Source: Brevundimonas sp.
Lineage (GTDB): Bacteria; Pseudomonadota; Alphaproteobacteria; Caulobacterales; Caulobacteraceae
Reading direction: 5' to 3'
DNA: 40,732 bases
Assembly: GCF_030656255.1 (NCBI RefSeq)
Contig: NZ_JAUSOE010000048.1
Coordinates: 1-40,732, forward strand
A program made the position numbers and the translations under genes. Under the pieces are notes generated by a model that did not search any database, was not told the origin of the DNA, and saw nothing but the letters and a program-made list of their open reading frames with translations. The first letter of the stretch is position 1; every line of letters begins with the position of its first letter. Below, one piece after another: positions 1-7,350 of this stretch.

Positions 1-309
1 CACGCGCCGGCTGCGGCCGCGCCGGCCCCCGCCTCCATGCCGTCCGACCCGGCCACCATCGTCGCCAGGTCCGGCGAAGAGGTGAAGTCGCCGATGGTCG
101 GCACCGCCTATCTGCAGGCCTCCCCGGAGGCGCCGCCGTTCGTCCAGCCGGGCGACAATGTCAAGAAGGGCCAGACCCTGCTGATCGTCGAGGCCATGAA
201 GACGATGAACCCGATCCAGTCCCCCCGCGACGGCGTCGTGGTCGAGGTTCTGGTCGGCGACGCCCAGCCGGTCGAGTTCGGCGAGCCCCTCGTCCTGCTC
301 GAGGGCTAA
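1..309 (+). CDS. accB: Biotin carboxyl carrier protein of acetyl-CoA carboxylase (5' truncated)
   Basis: Carries the biotin that AccC carboxylates and that the carboxyltransferase AccAD uses to make malonyl-CoA, the first committed step of fatty-acid synthesis in the cytoplasm. The frame is open from base 1, so the gene begins outside the window and only the last 102 residues are seen. The first visible residues are the Ala/Pro-rich linker typical of AccB, followed by the biotinyl domain with the EAMKTMN biotinylation motif; the modified Lys is visible residue 67 (codon 199-201). The hydrophobic ends of the barrel (SPMVGTAY and FGEPLVLLEG) are intact. An ATG at 37 lies inside the linker and is not the real start. 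accC follows after 3 bp, the usual accBC pairing. Confidence 0.96.
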   Translation, partial: HAPAAAAPAPASMPSDPATIVARSGEEVKSPMVGTAYLQASPEAPPFVQPGDNVKKGQTLLIVEAMKTMNPIQSPRDGVVVEVLVGDAQPVEFGEPLVLLEG

Positions 310-312
310 GCC

Positions 313-1665
313 ATGTTCACCAAGGTCCTGATCGCCAACCGCGGCGAGATCGCGCTGCGCATTCATCGGGCGTGCAAGGAGATGGGCATCTCCACCGTCG
401 CCGTTCACTCGGAAGCCGACCGCGGCGCCATGTGGGTGCGACTGGCTGACGAAAGCGTCTGCATCGGCCCGGCCTCGGCGGCAAAGTCGTATTTGAACAT
501 CCCCTCGATCATTTCGGCGGCCGAAATCACCGGCGCCCAGGCGATCCACCCCGGCTATGGCTTCCTGTCCGAAAACGCCCGCTTCGCCGAGATCGTCGAA
601 GCCCACGGCATGACCTTCATCGGCCCCAAGCCCGAACATATCAGGGTCATGGGCGACAAGATCAGCGCCAAGAAGACGGTGATGGAAGCGGGCATCCCCT
701 GCGTTCCCGGCTCCGATGGCGAGGTCGAGACCGTCGAGGCCGCCATCGAGGCCTCCAAGTCCATCGGCTTCCCCCTGATCGTCAAGGCGGCGGCGGGCGG
801 CGGCGGACGCGGCATGAAGGTCGCCCTGACGGCTGACGACCTCGTCGAAGCCGTGCAGACCGCCCAGTCCGAGGCCAAGGCCGCCTTCGGCAACGGCGCC
901 GTCTATATGGAGCGCTATCTCCAGAAGCCGCGCCATATCGAGATCCAGGTCATCGCCGACAGCCACGGCAATGTCGTGCACCTGGGCGAACGCGACTGCT
1001 CGCTGCAGCGCCGTCACCAGAAGGTGCTGGAAGAGGCCCCCTCGCCCGCCCTGTCGGCCGAGGGTCGCAAGCAGATCGGCGAGACCGTCAACAAGGCCAT
1101 CGCCGCCATCGGCTATCTGGGCGTCGGCACCATCGAGTTCCTGTGGGAGGACGGCGAGTTCTTCTTCATCGAGATGAACACCCGCCTGCAGGTCGAACAC
1201 CCGGTCACCGAAATGATCACCGGCGTCGACCTGGTCCGCGAACAGGTCCGGATCGCCGCCGGCCTGCCGCTGTCCTTCACCCAGGAGGACATCGAGTTCA
1301 AAGGCCACGCCATCGAAGTGCGGATCAACGCCGAAAACCCGGAGACCTTCACCCCGTCGCCGGGCAAGATCACCGACTTCCACGCCCCCGGCGGCCTGGG
1401 CGTGCGACTGGATAGCGCCATCTACGCCGGCTATTCGATCCCGCCCTATTACGACAGCCTGATCGGCAAGCTGATCGTCCACGGCCGCGACCGCGAAGAG
1501 GCCATCGCCCGCCTGAAGCGCTCGCTGAACGAGATCGTCATCGGCGGCGTCGACACCACCATCCCCCTGTTCCAGAAGCTGTTGCAGGAGCCGGACATCC
1601 TGTCCGGAGATTACGACATCCACTGGCTGGAGAAGTGGGCCGCCCGTCAGAAGGGCGACGCCTGA
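313..1665 (+). CDS. accC: Biotin carboxylase subunit of acetyl-CoA carboxylase
   Basis: ATP-dependent carboxylation of the biotin on AccB using bicarbonate. The product has 450 residues, the normal AccC length. It begins with [16 protein letters not shown], the conserved N-terminal biotin carboxylase sequence. The ATP-grasp domain contains Lys116, Lys158 and the glycine-rich loop GGGGRGMK at about 162-169. The [14 protein letters not shown] segment supplies metal-binding Glu/Asn and the catalytic Arg. The C-terminal barrel ends at about 450. It starts 3 bp after accB and is surely co-transcribed with it. The start is unambiguous because the N-terminus aligns with the family from its first residue. 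No oddities. Confidence 0.97.
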   Translation: MFTKVLIANRGEIALRIHRACKEMGISTVAVHSEADRGAMWVRLADESVCIGPASAAKSYLNIPSIISAAEITGAQAIHPGYGFLSENARFAEIVEAHGMTFIGPKPEHIRVMGDKISAKKTVMEAGIPCVPGSDGEVETVEAAIEASKSIGFPLIVKAAAGGGGRGMKVALTADDLVEAVQTAQSEAKAAFGNGAVYMERYLQKPRHIEIQVIADSHGNVVHLGERDCSLQRRHQKVLEEAPSPALSAEGRKQIGETVNKAIAAIGYLGVGTIEFLWEDGEFFFIEMNTRLQVEHPVTEMITGVDLVREQVRIAAGLPLSFTQEDIEFKGHAIEVRINAENPETFTPSPGKITDFHAPGGLGVRLDSAIYAGYSIPPYYDSLIGKLIVHGRDREEAIARLKRSLNEIVIGGVDTTIPLFQKLLQEPDILSGDYDIHWLEKWAARQKGDA

Positions 1666-1692
1666 CGTCCGCTTGATCAGAGGAACCGGCCC

Positions 1693-2709
1693 ATGCGTAT
1701 CGCGGTCTTTGCGACCAAGGCCTACGACCGCCGGTTCCTCGATCTGGCCAATGCTGACTTCGGCCACGACCTGACCTGGTTCGAGGCGCGGCTGGACGAG
1801 ACCACCGCGCCGCTGGCCGACGGCTTCGACGCCGTGTGCGTCTTCGTCAACGACCGACTGGACGCCCCCGCCCTGACCCGACTGGCCCACGGCGGGGTGC
1901 GCGCCGTGGCCCTGCGCTGCGCCGGCTACAACAACGTCGATCTGCGCGCCGCCGAGGCCCTGGGCCTGACCGTCATCCGCGTGCCGGCCTATTCGCCCGA
2001 GGCGGTCGCCGAGTTCACCCTGGGCCTGCTGCTGGCGATGAACCGCAACATCCCCCGCGCCTCGGCCCGCGTGCGCGAGAACAACTTCGCCCTGGACGGC
2101 CTGATTGGCCGCAACCTGTCCGGGCGGACGGCCGGGGTCGTGGGCACGGGTCGGATCGGCGCCCTGGTCGCGCGGGCGCTGAAACTGGGCTTTGGCTGCG
2201 AGGTGCTGGCTCATGATGTGGTCGAGGACGCGGCCCTGACCCAGATCGGCGTCCGCTACGTGGATCGCGAAACCCTGCTGCGCCAGTCCGACATCATCAG
2301 CCTGCACTGCCCGCTGACGCCGGACACGCGCCACCTGATCGACGGCCCCACCCTGGCTGCGGCGCGGCCGCGCGTGATGATCGTCAACACCAGCCGGGGC
2401 GCCCTGATCGACACCCAGGCCCTGATCGACGCGCTGAAGAGCCACCGCGTCGGCGGGGTCGCCCTGGACGTCTATGAGCAGGAAGGCGATCTGTTCTTCG
2501 AGGATCTGTCGAACGAGATTATTCAGGACGACGTGTTCCAGCGGCTGCTGACCTTCCCCAATGTTCTGGTCACGGGCCACCAGGCCTTCCTGACCGAAGA
2601 GGCGCTGACGGCCATCGCCGTGACCACCCTGTCGGGCCTGGCCGAGATCGAGGCCGGCCGCGTCCCCGCCAATCGCGTCACCGCCGATCAGGTCCGCCCC
2701 GCCCCATGA
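1693..2709 (+). CDS. ldhA: D-2-hydroxyacid dehydrogenase, LdhA-like (D-lactate dehydrogenase)
   Basis: Probably interconverts pyruvate and D-lactate with NAD(H) in the cytoplasm. 338 residues. The Rossmann motif is GTGRIG at 151-156. The catalytic trio of the family is present: Arg235 (in NTSRGALID), Glu264 (in YEQE) and His296 (in TGHQAFLT). The segment after YEQE, with [17 protein letters not shown] and the [11 protein letters not shown] stretch, is characteristic of fermentative LdhA rather than of phosphoglycerate or formate dehydrogenases. A good Shine-Dalgarno (AGAGGA) lies 8 bp before the ATG, and accC ends 27 bp upstream, so it may be co-transcribed with accBC. Its last codons overlap the aat start (ATGA). 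Substrate is inferred from family; another short 2-oxoacid is possible. Confidence 0.85.
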   Translation: MRIAVFATKAYDRRFLDLANADFGHDLTWFEARLDETTAPLADGFDAVCVFVNDRLDAPALTRLAHGGVRAVALRCAGYNNVDLRAAEALGLTVIRVPAYSPEAVAEFTLGLLLAMNRNIPRASARVRENNFALDGLIGRNLSGRTAGVVGTGRIGALVARALKLGFGCEVLAHDVVEDAALTQIGVRYVDRETLLRQSDIISLHCPLTPDTRHLIDGPTLAAARPRVMIVNTSRGALIDTQALIDALKSHRVGGVALDVYEQEGDLFFEDLSNEIIQDDVFQRLLTFPNVLVTGHQAFLTEEALTAIAVTTLSGLAEIEAGRVPANRVTADQVRPAP

Positions 2710-3392
2710 ACGAGCCTGACTTCAGCGCCGCCGGGCCTTCCGACGGCTTCGGCCCCGAGGCGCTGCTGGCCTGTTACGCCCGAGGCGTATTTCCCATGGC
2801 CGAGGCGCGCGACGATCCGCGCGTCTTCATCATCGAGCCGGAACAGCGAGGCGTCATACCGCTGGACGCCTTCCACATCCCCACCCGACTGCGCCGCACC
2901 GTGCGCGGCGAACCGTTCGAGGTGCGGATCGACACCGCCTTCGAGGCCGTGCTCGACGGCTGCGCGGCGGCTCAAGGCCCAGAGCGCGAGGACACCTGGA
3001 TCAACGCCCCGATCCGCCGCCTCTACGCCGCCCTGTTCGCCAAGGGCTTCGTCCATTCCGTCGAGTGCTGGAAGGACGAGCGATTGGTCGGCGGCCTGTA
3101 CGGCGTTTCCCTGGGCGGGGCCTTCTTCGGCGAGAGCATGTTCAGCCGTGAACGCGACGCCTCGAAGGTAGCCCTGGTCCATCTGGTCGCGCGCCTGCGC
3201 AAGGGCGGCTGGACCCTGCTGGACGCCCAGTTCCTGACCGACCACCTCAGCCAGTTCGGTGCGGTGGAGACGCCCCAGGCCGCCTATCTGCGGCGGCTGA
3301 AGCCCGCTCTGAAGGTGGCGGTAAACGAGACGGCCCTGATCGCGCCGATGACCGGAGCCGAAGCGGTGGACTGGGCGCTTCATCCCGCCTGA
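2706..3392 (+). CDS. aat: Leucyl/phenylalanyl-tRNA--protein transferase
   Basis: Transfers Leu or Phe from aminoacyl-tRNA to the N-terminal Lys or Arg of proteins, creating an N-degron recognised by ClpS/ClpAP. 228 residues. Family landmarks are YARGVFPM (24-31), EDTWIN (95-100) and the long signature VGGLYG...[11 protein letters not shown] at 128-147. The start ATG overlaps the stop of the preceding dehydrogenase by 4 bp (ATGA), which suggests translational coupling. The product lacks any signal or membrane segment, as expected for a cytoplasmic enzyme. Confidence 0.95.
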   Translation: MNEPDFSAAGPSDGFGPEALLACYARGVFPMAEARDDPRVFIIEPEQRGVIPLDAFHIPTRLRRTVRGEPFEVRIDTAFEAVLDGCAAAQGPEREDTWINAPIRRLYAALFAKGFVHSVECWKDERLVGGLYGVSLGGAFFGESMFSRERDASKVALVHLVARLRKGGWTLLDAQFLTDHLSQFGAVETPQAAYLRRLKPALKVAVNETALIAPMTGAEAVDWALHPA

Positions 3393-3396
3393 TCCC

Positions 3397-3428
3397 TGTC
3401 CGGACACGATTGCTGTCCTGTCCGGACA
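3397..3428. promoter_or_regulatory. Twin TGTCCGGACA dyads upstream of lepB
   Basis: Two copies of the perfect 10-bp palindrome TGTCCGGACA lie at 3397-3406 and 3419-3428 in the 80-bp gap between aat and lepB. They are each preceded by CC and are 22 bp apart centre to centre, about two helical turns. This is the arrangement expected of two dimer sites on the same DNA face. The two copies could also pair with each other in RNA. The binding protein is unknown. Confidence 0.5.
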
Positions 3429-3472
3429 AGCCTGAGCTGGCGTCGCCCCGCAGGCTCGCGGCCTAACAGGGC

Positions 3473-4240
3473 ATGACCCAAGCCACCACCGCACCCGCCC
3501 CGTCCTCTGCCCCCGTCTGGCGCGAAGTCAGAGAGATCGGCGTCACCCTCGCCGCCGCCCTGATCCTGGCGATGGTGATCCGAATCCTGCTGTTCCAGCC
3601 CTTCACCATTCCATCCTCGTCGATGGAGCCGGGGCTCGTGACCGGCGACTATATCGTCGTGTCCAAATACGCCTACGGCTGGAGCCGGGCGTCCTTGCCG
3701 TTCAATCCGCCGCTGCCCGACGGCCGGGTGCTGGGACGCCAGCCGAAGCGGGGCGACGTCGTGGTCTTCCGGCGTCCCCACGACCCGAAAGAGGTCTGGA
3801 TCAAGCGCGTCATCGGCCTGCCCGGCGACACCGTTCAGGTCCGCAAGGGTCAGGTCTTCGTCAACGGGCGCCTGATCGGCCAGACGCCGCTCCAGATGGT
3901 CAGCGACCACGACGCCCCCCAGCGGCGTGTACTCGAGGTGCGCGAGGCGCTGGCGAGCGGCAAGACCTATGTCACCTACGACGGCGGGCCGGATCAGCCC
4001 GGCGACGACACGCCGATCTATCGCGTGCCGGCCGGTCAGTATTTCATGATGGGCGACAATCGCGACAACTCGCTGGACAGCCGCTGGTCTGCCGATCTGG
4101 GCGTCGGCCTGCTGCCGGCCGAGAACATCGTCGGACGGGCCGAGATCGTTGCGGCCTCATGGAAACCCGGCGCCGGACTGTTCAAGCCGTGGACCTGGCT
4201 GAACCTCCAATGGGGCCGCTTCCTGAAGCCTATCCGCTAG
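3473..4240 (+). CDS. lepB: Signal peptidase I
   Basis: Inner-membrane protease that cleaves signal peptides from Sec- and Tat-exported proteins. 255 residues. One N-terminal membrane segment lies at about 22-42. The catalytic Ser50 is in the box B motif FTIPSSSMEPG, and the catalytic Lys111 is in KRVIGLPGD. Box E is GDNRDNSLDSR at 194-204. The single membrane anchor is typical of alphaproteobacterial LepB. The gene is 80 bp from aat, with the twin palindromes in between, so it may have its own promoter. Its TAG stop shares a CTAG palindrome with the stop of the convergent gene on the other strand. Many genes in this window encode exported proteins that would need this enzyme. Confidence 0.95.
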   Translation: MTQATTAPAPSSAPVWREVREIGVTLAAALILAMVIRILLFQPFTIPSSSMEPGLVTGDYIVVSKYAYGWSRASLPFNPPLPDGRVLGRQPKRGDVVVFRRPHDPKEVWIKRVIGLPGDTVQVRKGQVFVNGRLIGQTPLQMVSDHDAPQRRVLEVREALASGKTYVTYDGGPDQPGDDTPIYRVPAGQYFMMGDNRDNSLDSRWSADLGVGLLPAENIVGRAEIVAASWKPGAGLFKPWTWLNLQWGRFLKPIR

Positions 4241-4578
4241 CGGGCGCGGAATTCCTCAAAGCTGACCATCCCGTCATGGTCCCGGTCCAGACGCTCGAAC
4301 GCCGCCCGATCCGGGGTCACGGACTGGGCCAGGGACGGCGCGGCGACGGCGCCCAGGGCCAATCCGGCGAAAGCGGCCGCCAGCAACTGACGCCAGCCCA
4401 TGCGGATCGAAGACCGGGCGGTCGTCGACCGGTCCAGTTCGCTGTCGATGAAGCGGCGAATGGCCTCGCTGGCCGTGCGGCCCTCAGTGCGGCACTTGTC
4501 CATAAAGGCGGTCTTCGTCGCGTGCGGCAGCCGGATCTCGACCGTCTCGCTCTTCTTGAGGGGTCTTGGGCGGTTCAT
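4237..4578 (-). CDS. Small RHH-like, single-membrane-segment, EF-hand protein
   Basis: 113 residues with an unusual composition. Residues about 10-50 resemble a ribbon-helix-helix DNA-binding or antitoxin-type segment (ETVEIRLPHATKTAFMDKCR, then EAIRRFIDSEL). Residues about 62-84 form a hydrophobic segment ending in a possible signal-peptidase site (APSLAQ). The C-terminus has one canonical EF-hand loop with Asp98, Asp100, Asp102, Ser106 and Glu109, so calcium binding is plausible. The start at 4578 is set by a strong AGGAGG just upstream; a longer frame back to 4743 only overlaps the DUF2155 gene. It lies 16 bp after DUF2155, probably in the same operon. Function unknown. Confidence 0.8.
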   Translation of the reverse strand: MNRPRPLKKSETVEIRLPHATKTAFMDKCRTEGRTASEAIRRFIDSELDRSTTARSSIRMGWRQLLAAAFAGLALGAVAAPSLAQSVTPDRAAFERLDRDHDGMVSFEEFRAR

Positions 4579-4594
4579 TCCGGCCTCCTCGCGC

Positions 4595-5260
4595 TCAGTT
4601 CTTACAGCCCACCACCCAGGCGTCGTAGTTGGGGCTTTGCAAGCCGCTGACGGCCGGGGACGAGGCGAACATCCAGCCGCGGTAGATCTGGCGAGGCTCG
4701 GCCGGTTGGTTGGCGCCGCGCGACTGCAGCGAGACGTCGACATAGGCGATGGCGTCTTCGGTCAGTTCGTCCGGCGTCGAGACCTCGCAGGCGCGGACGC
4801 TGAAGATCAGGTTGCGGTTGAAACGGACCGGACGGCCGCCGACCTCGACCTCGAACTTCATGGTCTCGGCGGTGGTCTTGTCGATGGCCTGGATCACGGC
4901 GAACTTGCGCCGCTGGCGGCGAGCGGGCGTGGCCGGCTGTTCGATGGCCTTTTCGACGACCGGCTTTTCGGAGGCGGCTTCTTCCTCGGCCTTTTCGGCG
5001 ACGGCCTCATCCTCGGCGAGAACGACGGAGGGCGGCGGCGTCACCGCCACCGGCGTCCGGGGCGCGGGTGCGGCGGCGGGCGCGGTCTCGGTCGGCGCAT
5101 TGGCGGGTTGGGCCGGCGTCGTGCGCAGGATGTCGCCGATGGGATCCTGAACCGGACGGGCGTCGCGCGGCGAATCCTGAAGGACGCTGGCGGTCACCGC
5201 CCCGGCGCTGAGCGCCGCGACGACGGCGGCCCCGCCCAGCAGGAGCCGATTCGGTCTCAC
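4595..5260 (-). CDS. DUF2155 family protein, membrane-anchored
   Basis: 221 residues. A hydrophobic segment at about 5-25 (RLLLGGAAVVAALSAGA) is a signal anchor or signal peptide. A Pro/Ala/Glu-rich linker follows to about residue 105. The C-terminal domain carries the DUF2155 hallmark around GWMFASSPAVSGLQSPNYDAW and two Cys residues that could pair. DUF2155 proteins are alphaproteobacterial and their exact role is not established; proximity to a complex I accessory gene is recurrent. The start is GTG at 5260, overlapping the NDUFA12-like stop (GTGA), so translation is probably coupled. A longer frame upstream is an out-of-register reading of the neighbour. Confidence 0.9.
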   Translation of the reverse strand: MRPNRLLLGGAAVVAALSAGAVTASVLQDSPRDARPVQDPIGDILRTTPAQPANAPTETAPAAAPAPRTPVAVTPPPSVVLAEDEAVAEKAEEEAASEKPVVEKAIEQPATPARRQRRKFAVIQAIDKTTAETMKFEVEVGGRPVRFNRNLIFSVRACEVSTPDELTEDAIAYVDVSLQSRGANQPAEPRQIYRGWMFASSPAVSGLQSPNYDAWVVGCKN

Positions 5261-5664
5261 TCGGGCGTCCAGGCCTGATAGTCGCCGGTCGCGGCGGGGC
5301 GTTTGGCCTCGGCGGCCAGCGAGCCTTGCGGGCGCCAGGCCATCGGTGTGCCGGTGAAGTTCGGCAGATGGTCCTTCTCCCACGCACGGCGCGGCAGGGG
5401 CGCCTCGGTGGGCGGAAGGTCGAAGGTGTAGCGCAGCCAGCCGTGCCAGTCGGCCGGCACCTTGGACGCGTCGGCATAGCCTTCGTACACGACCCAGCGG
5501 CGCTTGCGGCCGTCGTAGCTCGAATTGTCCTTGGCCTCGTAATATTTGTTGCCGATCTCGTCGGTCCCGACGTAGCGGCCGCGCTTGGCGATCGTGAAGA
5601 GGGTGCCGATCGTGGCCCCGTTCCACCAGGCGAAAATCTTGTTCAGCACGTCGTCAAAACCCAC
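5257..5664 (-). CDS. NDUFA12/B17.2-family complex I accessory subunit
   Basis: 135 residues similar to mitochondrial NDUFA12 (B17.2), an accessory subunit of NADH:ubiquinone oxidoreductase that is found in alphaproteobacteria. Diagnostic segments are FAWWNGATIGT at about 11-21, GRYVGTDEIGNKYYE at about 29-43, RRWVVYEGYADASKVP and W-H-G-WL near the middle, and a Pro-rich C-terminus. It has no signal peptide and should sit on the cytoplasmic side of complex I. The start codon is GTG at 5664, which fits the family N-terminus; GGGA lies upstream. First gene of a three-gene minus-strand group with DUF2155 and the EF-hand gene. Confidence 0.9.
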   Translation of the reverse strand: MGFDDVLNKIFAWWNGATIGTLFTIAKRGRYVGTDEIGNKYYEAKDNSSYDGRKRRWVVYEGYADASKVPADWHGWLRYTFDLPPTEAPLPRRAWEKDHLPNFTGTPMAWRPQGSLAAEAKRPAATGDYQAWTPE

Positions 5665-5674
5665 GCGAAAATTC

Positions 5675-5695
5675 CCGCAGAAAAAGAACCTGCGG
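5675..5695 (-). promoter_or_regulatory. Hairpin overlapping the ribosome-binding region of the NDUFA12-like gene
   Basis: Inverted repeat CCGCAG-N9-CTGCGG directly upstream of the GTG start at 5664. On the minus strand the second arm runs into CGGGAA, the only Shine-Dalgarno-like sequence available, so the stem could mask it. The surrounding gap 5665-5802 holds no gene and must contain the promoter of this operon. The stem is short, so this is tentative. Confidence 0.3.
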
Positions 5696-5802
5696 CGGGG
5701 GTGATCATAGGAACACTCGCCCCCTTCGTCCAGCGCGCATGCCGAGCGCCTGCATCAAAGCGGCGCACGCGTGGGCCTTCATCCGTAGCTCGGGGCCGAC
5801 GC

Positions 5803-7350
5803 CTAGCGGGACGTCGTCGGAACAACGGCGAAGGCCCGTACGGCATCGCCGAACCGGGCCAGATTGTCGTCGCCGTCATAGACCCCGTGGGGTCCTGCAA
5901 AATACGCTGCGGTCAACTGGTCCGCGGGCACGCCGACCTGATCCAGCACATACCGACCGGCATAGGCCGGCGTGGTCAGGTCATAGTAGCCGGCCGCCCA
6001 GAACAGCCGCATGTCCGGGCGCGCCTGAAGGGCCTGGGCCAACCCCTCCATGGCTTGCGGCGAATCCCCGTGGCTCCAGGCGGCGTTCACGAGGAAGTTC
6101 AGGGTGTAATAGGGTTCGTCGGTGGCGAAGCCGAGCGTGTGGACGACATAGTCGCCCAGGGTCTGATTGACGATTGGACCGATACTGGCCGGCGTCGGCG
6201 GCGGACCGCCCGCCCGGCCCTTGGGGACGACGCCCAGGGACGGATCATCCAGCGCGCCCAGCGCGCCGGCCTCCATCGGCGAGGTCACCCGGACGTCCAG
6301 CAGGCCGGTGCGCTGGCCCTGATCCTTCAGCAGGTTGAACATCCAGGTGTTGCTGGAGATGCGCAGGTTCTCCGCCAGGATCAGATCCGTCGGCAGACCG
6401 ATCAGGGCCGACATCCGCTCCGCAACCTGTCGCCGGTCGGCGACAGGAAGGCTGGAGCCCTGGATCAGGGCCTCGACATAGTCGGTGCGCGCGAACTGCA
6501 GCGCCTCTTCAAAGACCTGATCGACCGTGCGGCCGTTCCGTTCGATTCGTCGATGATGCCAGGCCCCGGCGGCCATGGTCGGCAGGCTCGTTACAAAGGG
6601 CATCTCACGCCCGGTAACCGGGGCGGCGAGCGCGATCAGCATGACGCCGTCGAACGTCAGCGTCTCGGTGTCGGCGGCGATCAAGGCCGCCCGAGTGGTG
6701 CCGTAACTCTCGCCCGCGAGATAGCGCGGCGAGGTTTCGCGGCCATTCAGTTTCAGCCAATTGAGAATGGCCGTCTGCACCGCCGCCGCATCGGTGGCGC
6801 CGGTGTACCAGTATTTGTCATCGACGCCGGGCAAGGCGCGGCTGAAGCCGGTGCCGACCGGATCGATGAAGACGACATCCGCCGCATCCAGGGGACTGAA
6901 CGGATTGTCGATCAGGCCGGCCTGTCCATCCGGGGCCTTGCGCATCGGCCCCAGCGCCGAGATGTGCAGCGGCGACGACGAAGCGCCCGGCCCGCCGTTG
7001 AAGGCGAAGATCACCGGCCGGGTTGCGGGATCGGCCACGTCGTCGCGCGTGTAGGCTATGGTGATGACCGACGCGCCGGGACGTCCATCGGGGCCGGGAA
7101 CGATATTGTCGGCTACGGTCGCGGTATAGGCGACAGTCTCGTCGTTGAATCGACCAGAGTGATGCGTGACCGAGCGCCGGGGCTCGATCATTGCGGACGA
7201 CGCCGACGCCGGAGCCGGATCGGCGGGGACCTGGGCCATGGTCGGCGCCACGCCCGCGCCGGCCGCGACCATCAGGGCCAGGATGGAGCCGACGACGCCC
7301 CGCGCACGCCGGGCCGGTTTCGACGACACCGGTCCCCTCCCCGTCTGCAT
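5803..7350 (-). CDS. S10 serine carboxypeptidase-like protein, exported (paralogue 1)
   Basis: 515 residues. An N-terminal signal peptide follows basic residues and ends near APTMAQ (about 40). The S10 oxyanion-hole motif is FNGGPGASS at about 117-125. The nucleophile is Ser215 in GESYG, and Asp457 (GYYD) and His488 (GPHGVY) complete the triad. The family removes single residues from peptide C-termini, usually at acid pH. The His motif GPHGVY differs from the usual GGHMxY. The ATG at 7350 shares one base with the stop of the preceding paralogue (TGATG); a GTG three bases earlier is possible. Last gene of the aminotransferase-amidohydrolase-S10-S10 operon. Substrate unknown. Confidence 0.88.
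   Translation of the reverse strand: MQTGRGPVSSKPARRARGVVGSILALMVAAGAGVAPTMAQVPADPAPASASSAMIEPRRSVTHHSGRFNDETVAYTATVADNIVPGPDGRPGASVITIAYTRDDVADPATRPVIFAFNGGPGASSSPLHISALGPMRKAPDGQAGLIDNPFSPLDAADVVFIDPVGTGFSRALPGVDDKYWYTGATDAAAVQTAILNWLKLNGRETSPRYLAGESYGTTRAALIAADTETLTFDGVMLIALAAPVTGREMPFVTSLPTMAAGAWHHRRIERNGRTVDQVFEEALQFARTDYVEALIQGSSLPVADRRQVAERMSALIGLPTDLILAENLRISSNTWMFNLLKDQGQRTGLLDVRVTSPMEAGALGALDDPSLGVVPKGRAGGPPPTPASIGPIVNQTLGDYVVHTLGFATDEPYYTLNFLVNAAWSHGDSPQAMEGLAQALQARPDMRLFWAAGYYDLTTPAYAGRYVLDQVGVPADQLTAAYFAGPHGVYDGDDNLARFGDAVRAFAVVPTTSR

Noticed and set aside
3429-3456. AGCCTG-N16-CAGGCT stem before lepB as a terminator for aat
   Set aside because: Long loop and no T-run; weaker than the twin palindromes and easily explained by base composition.
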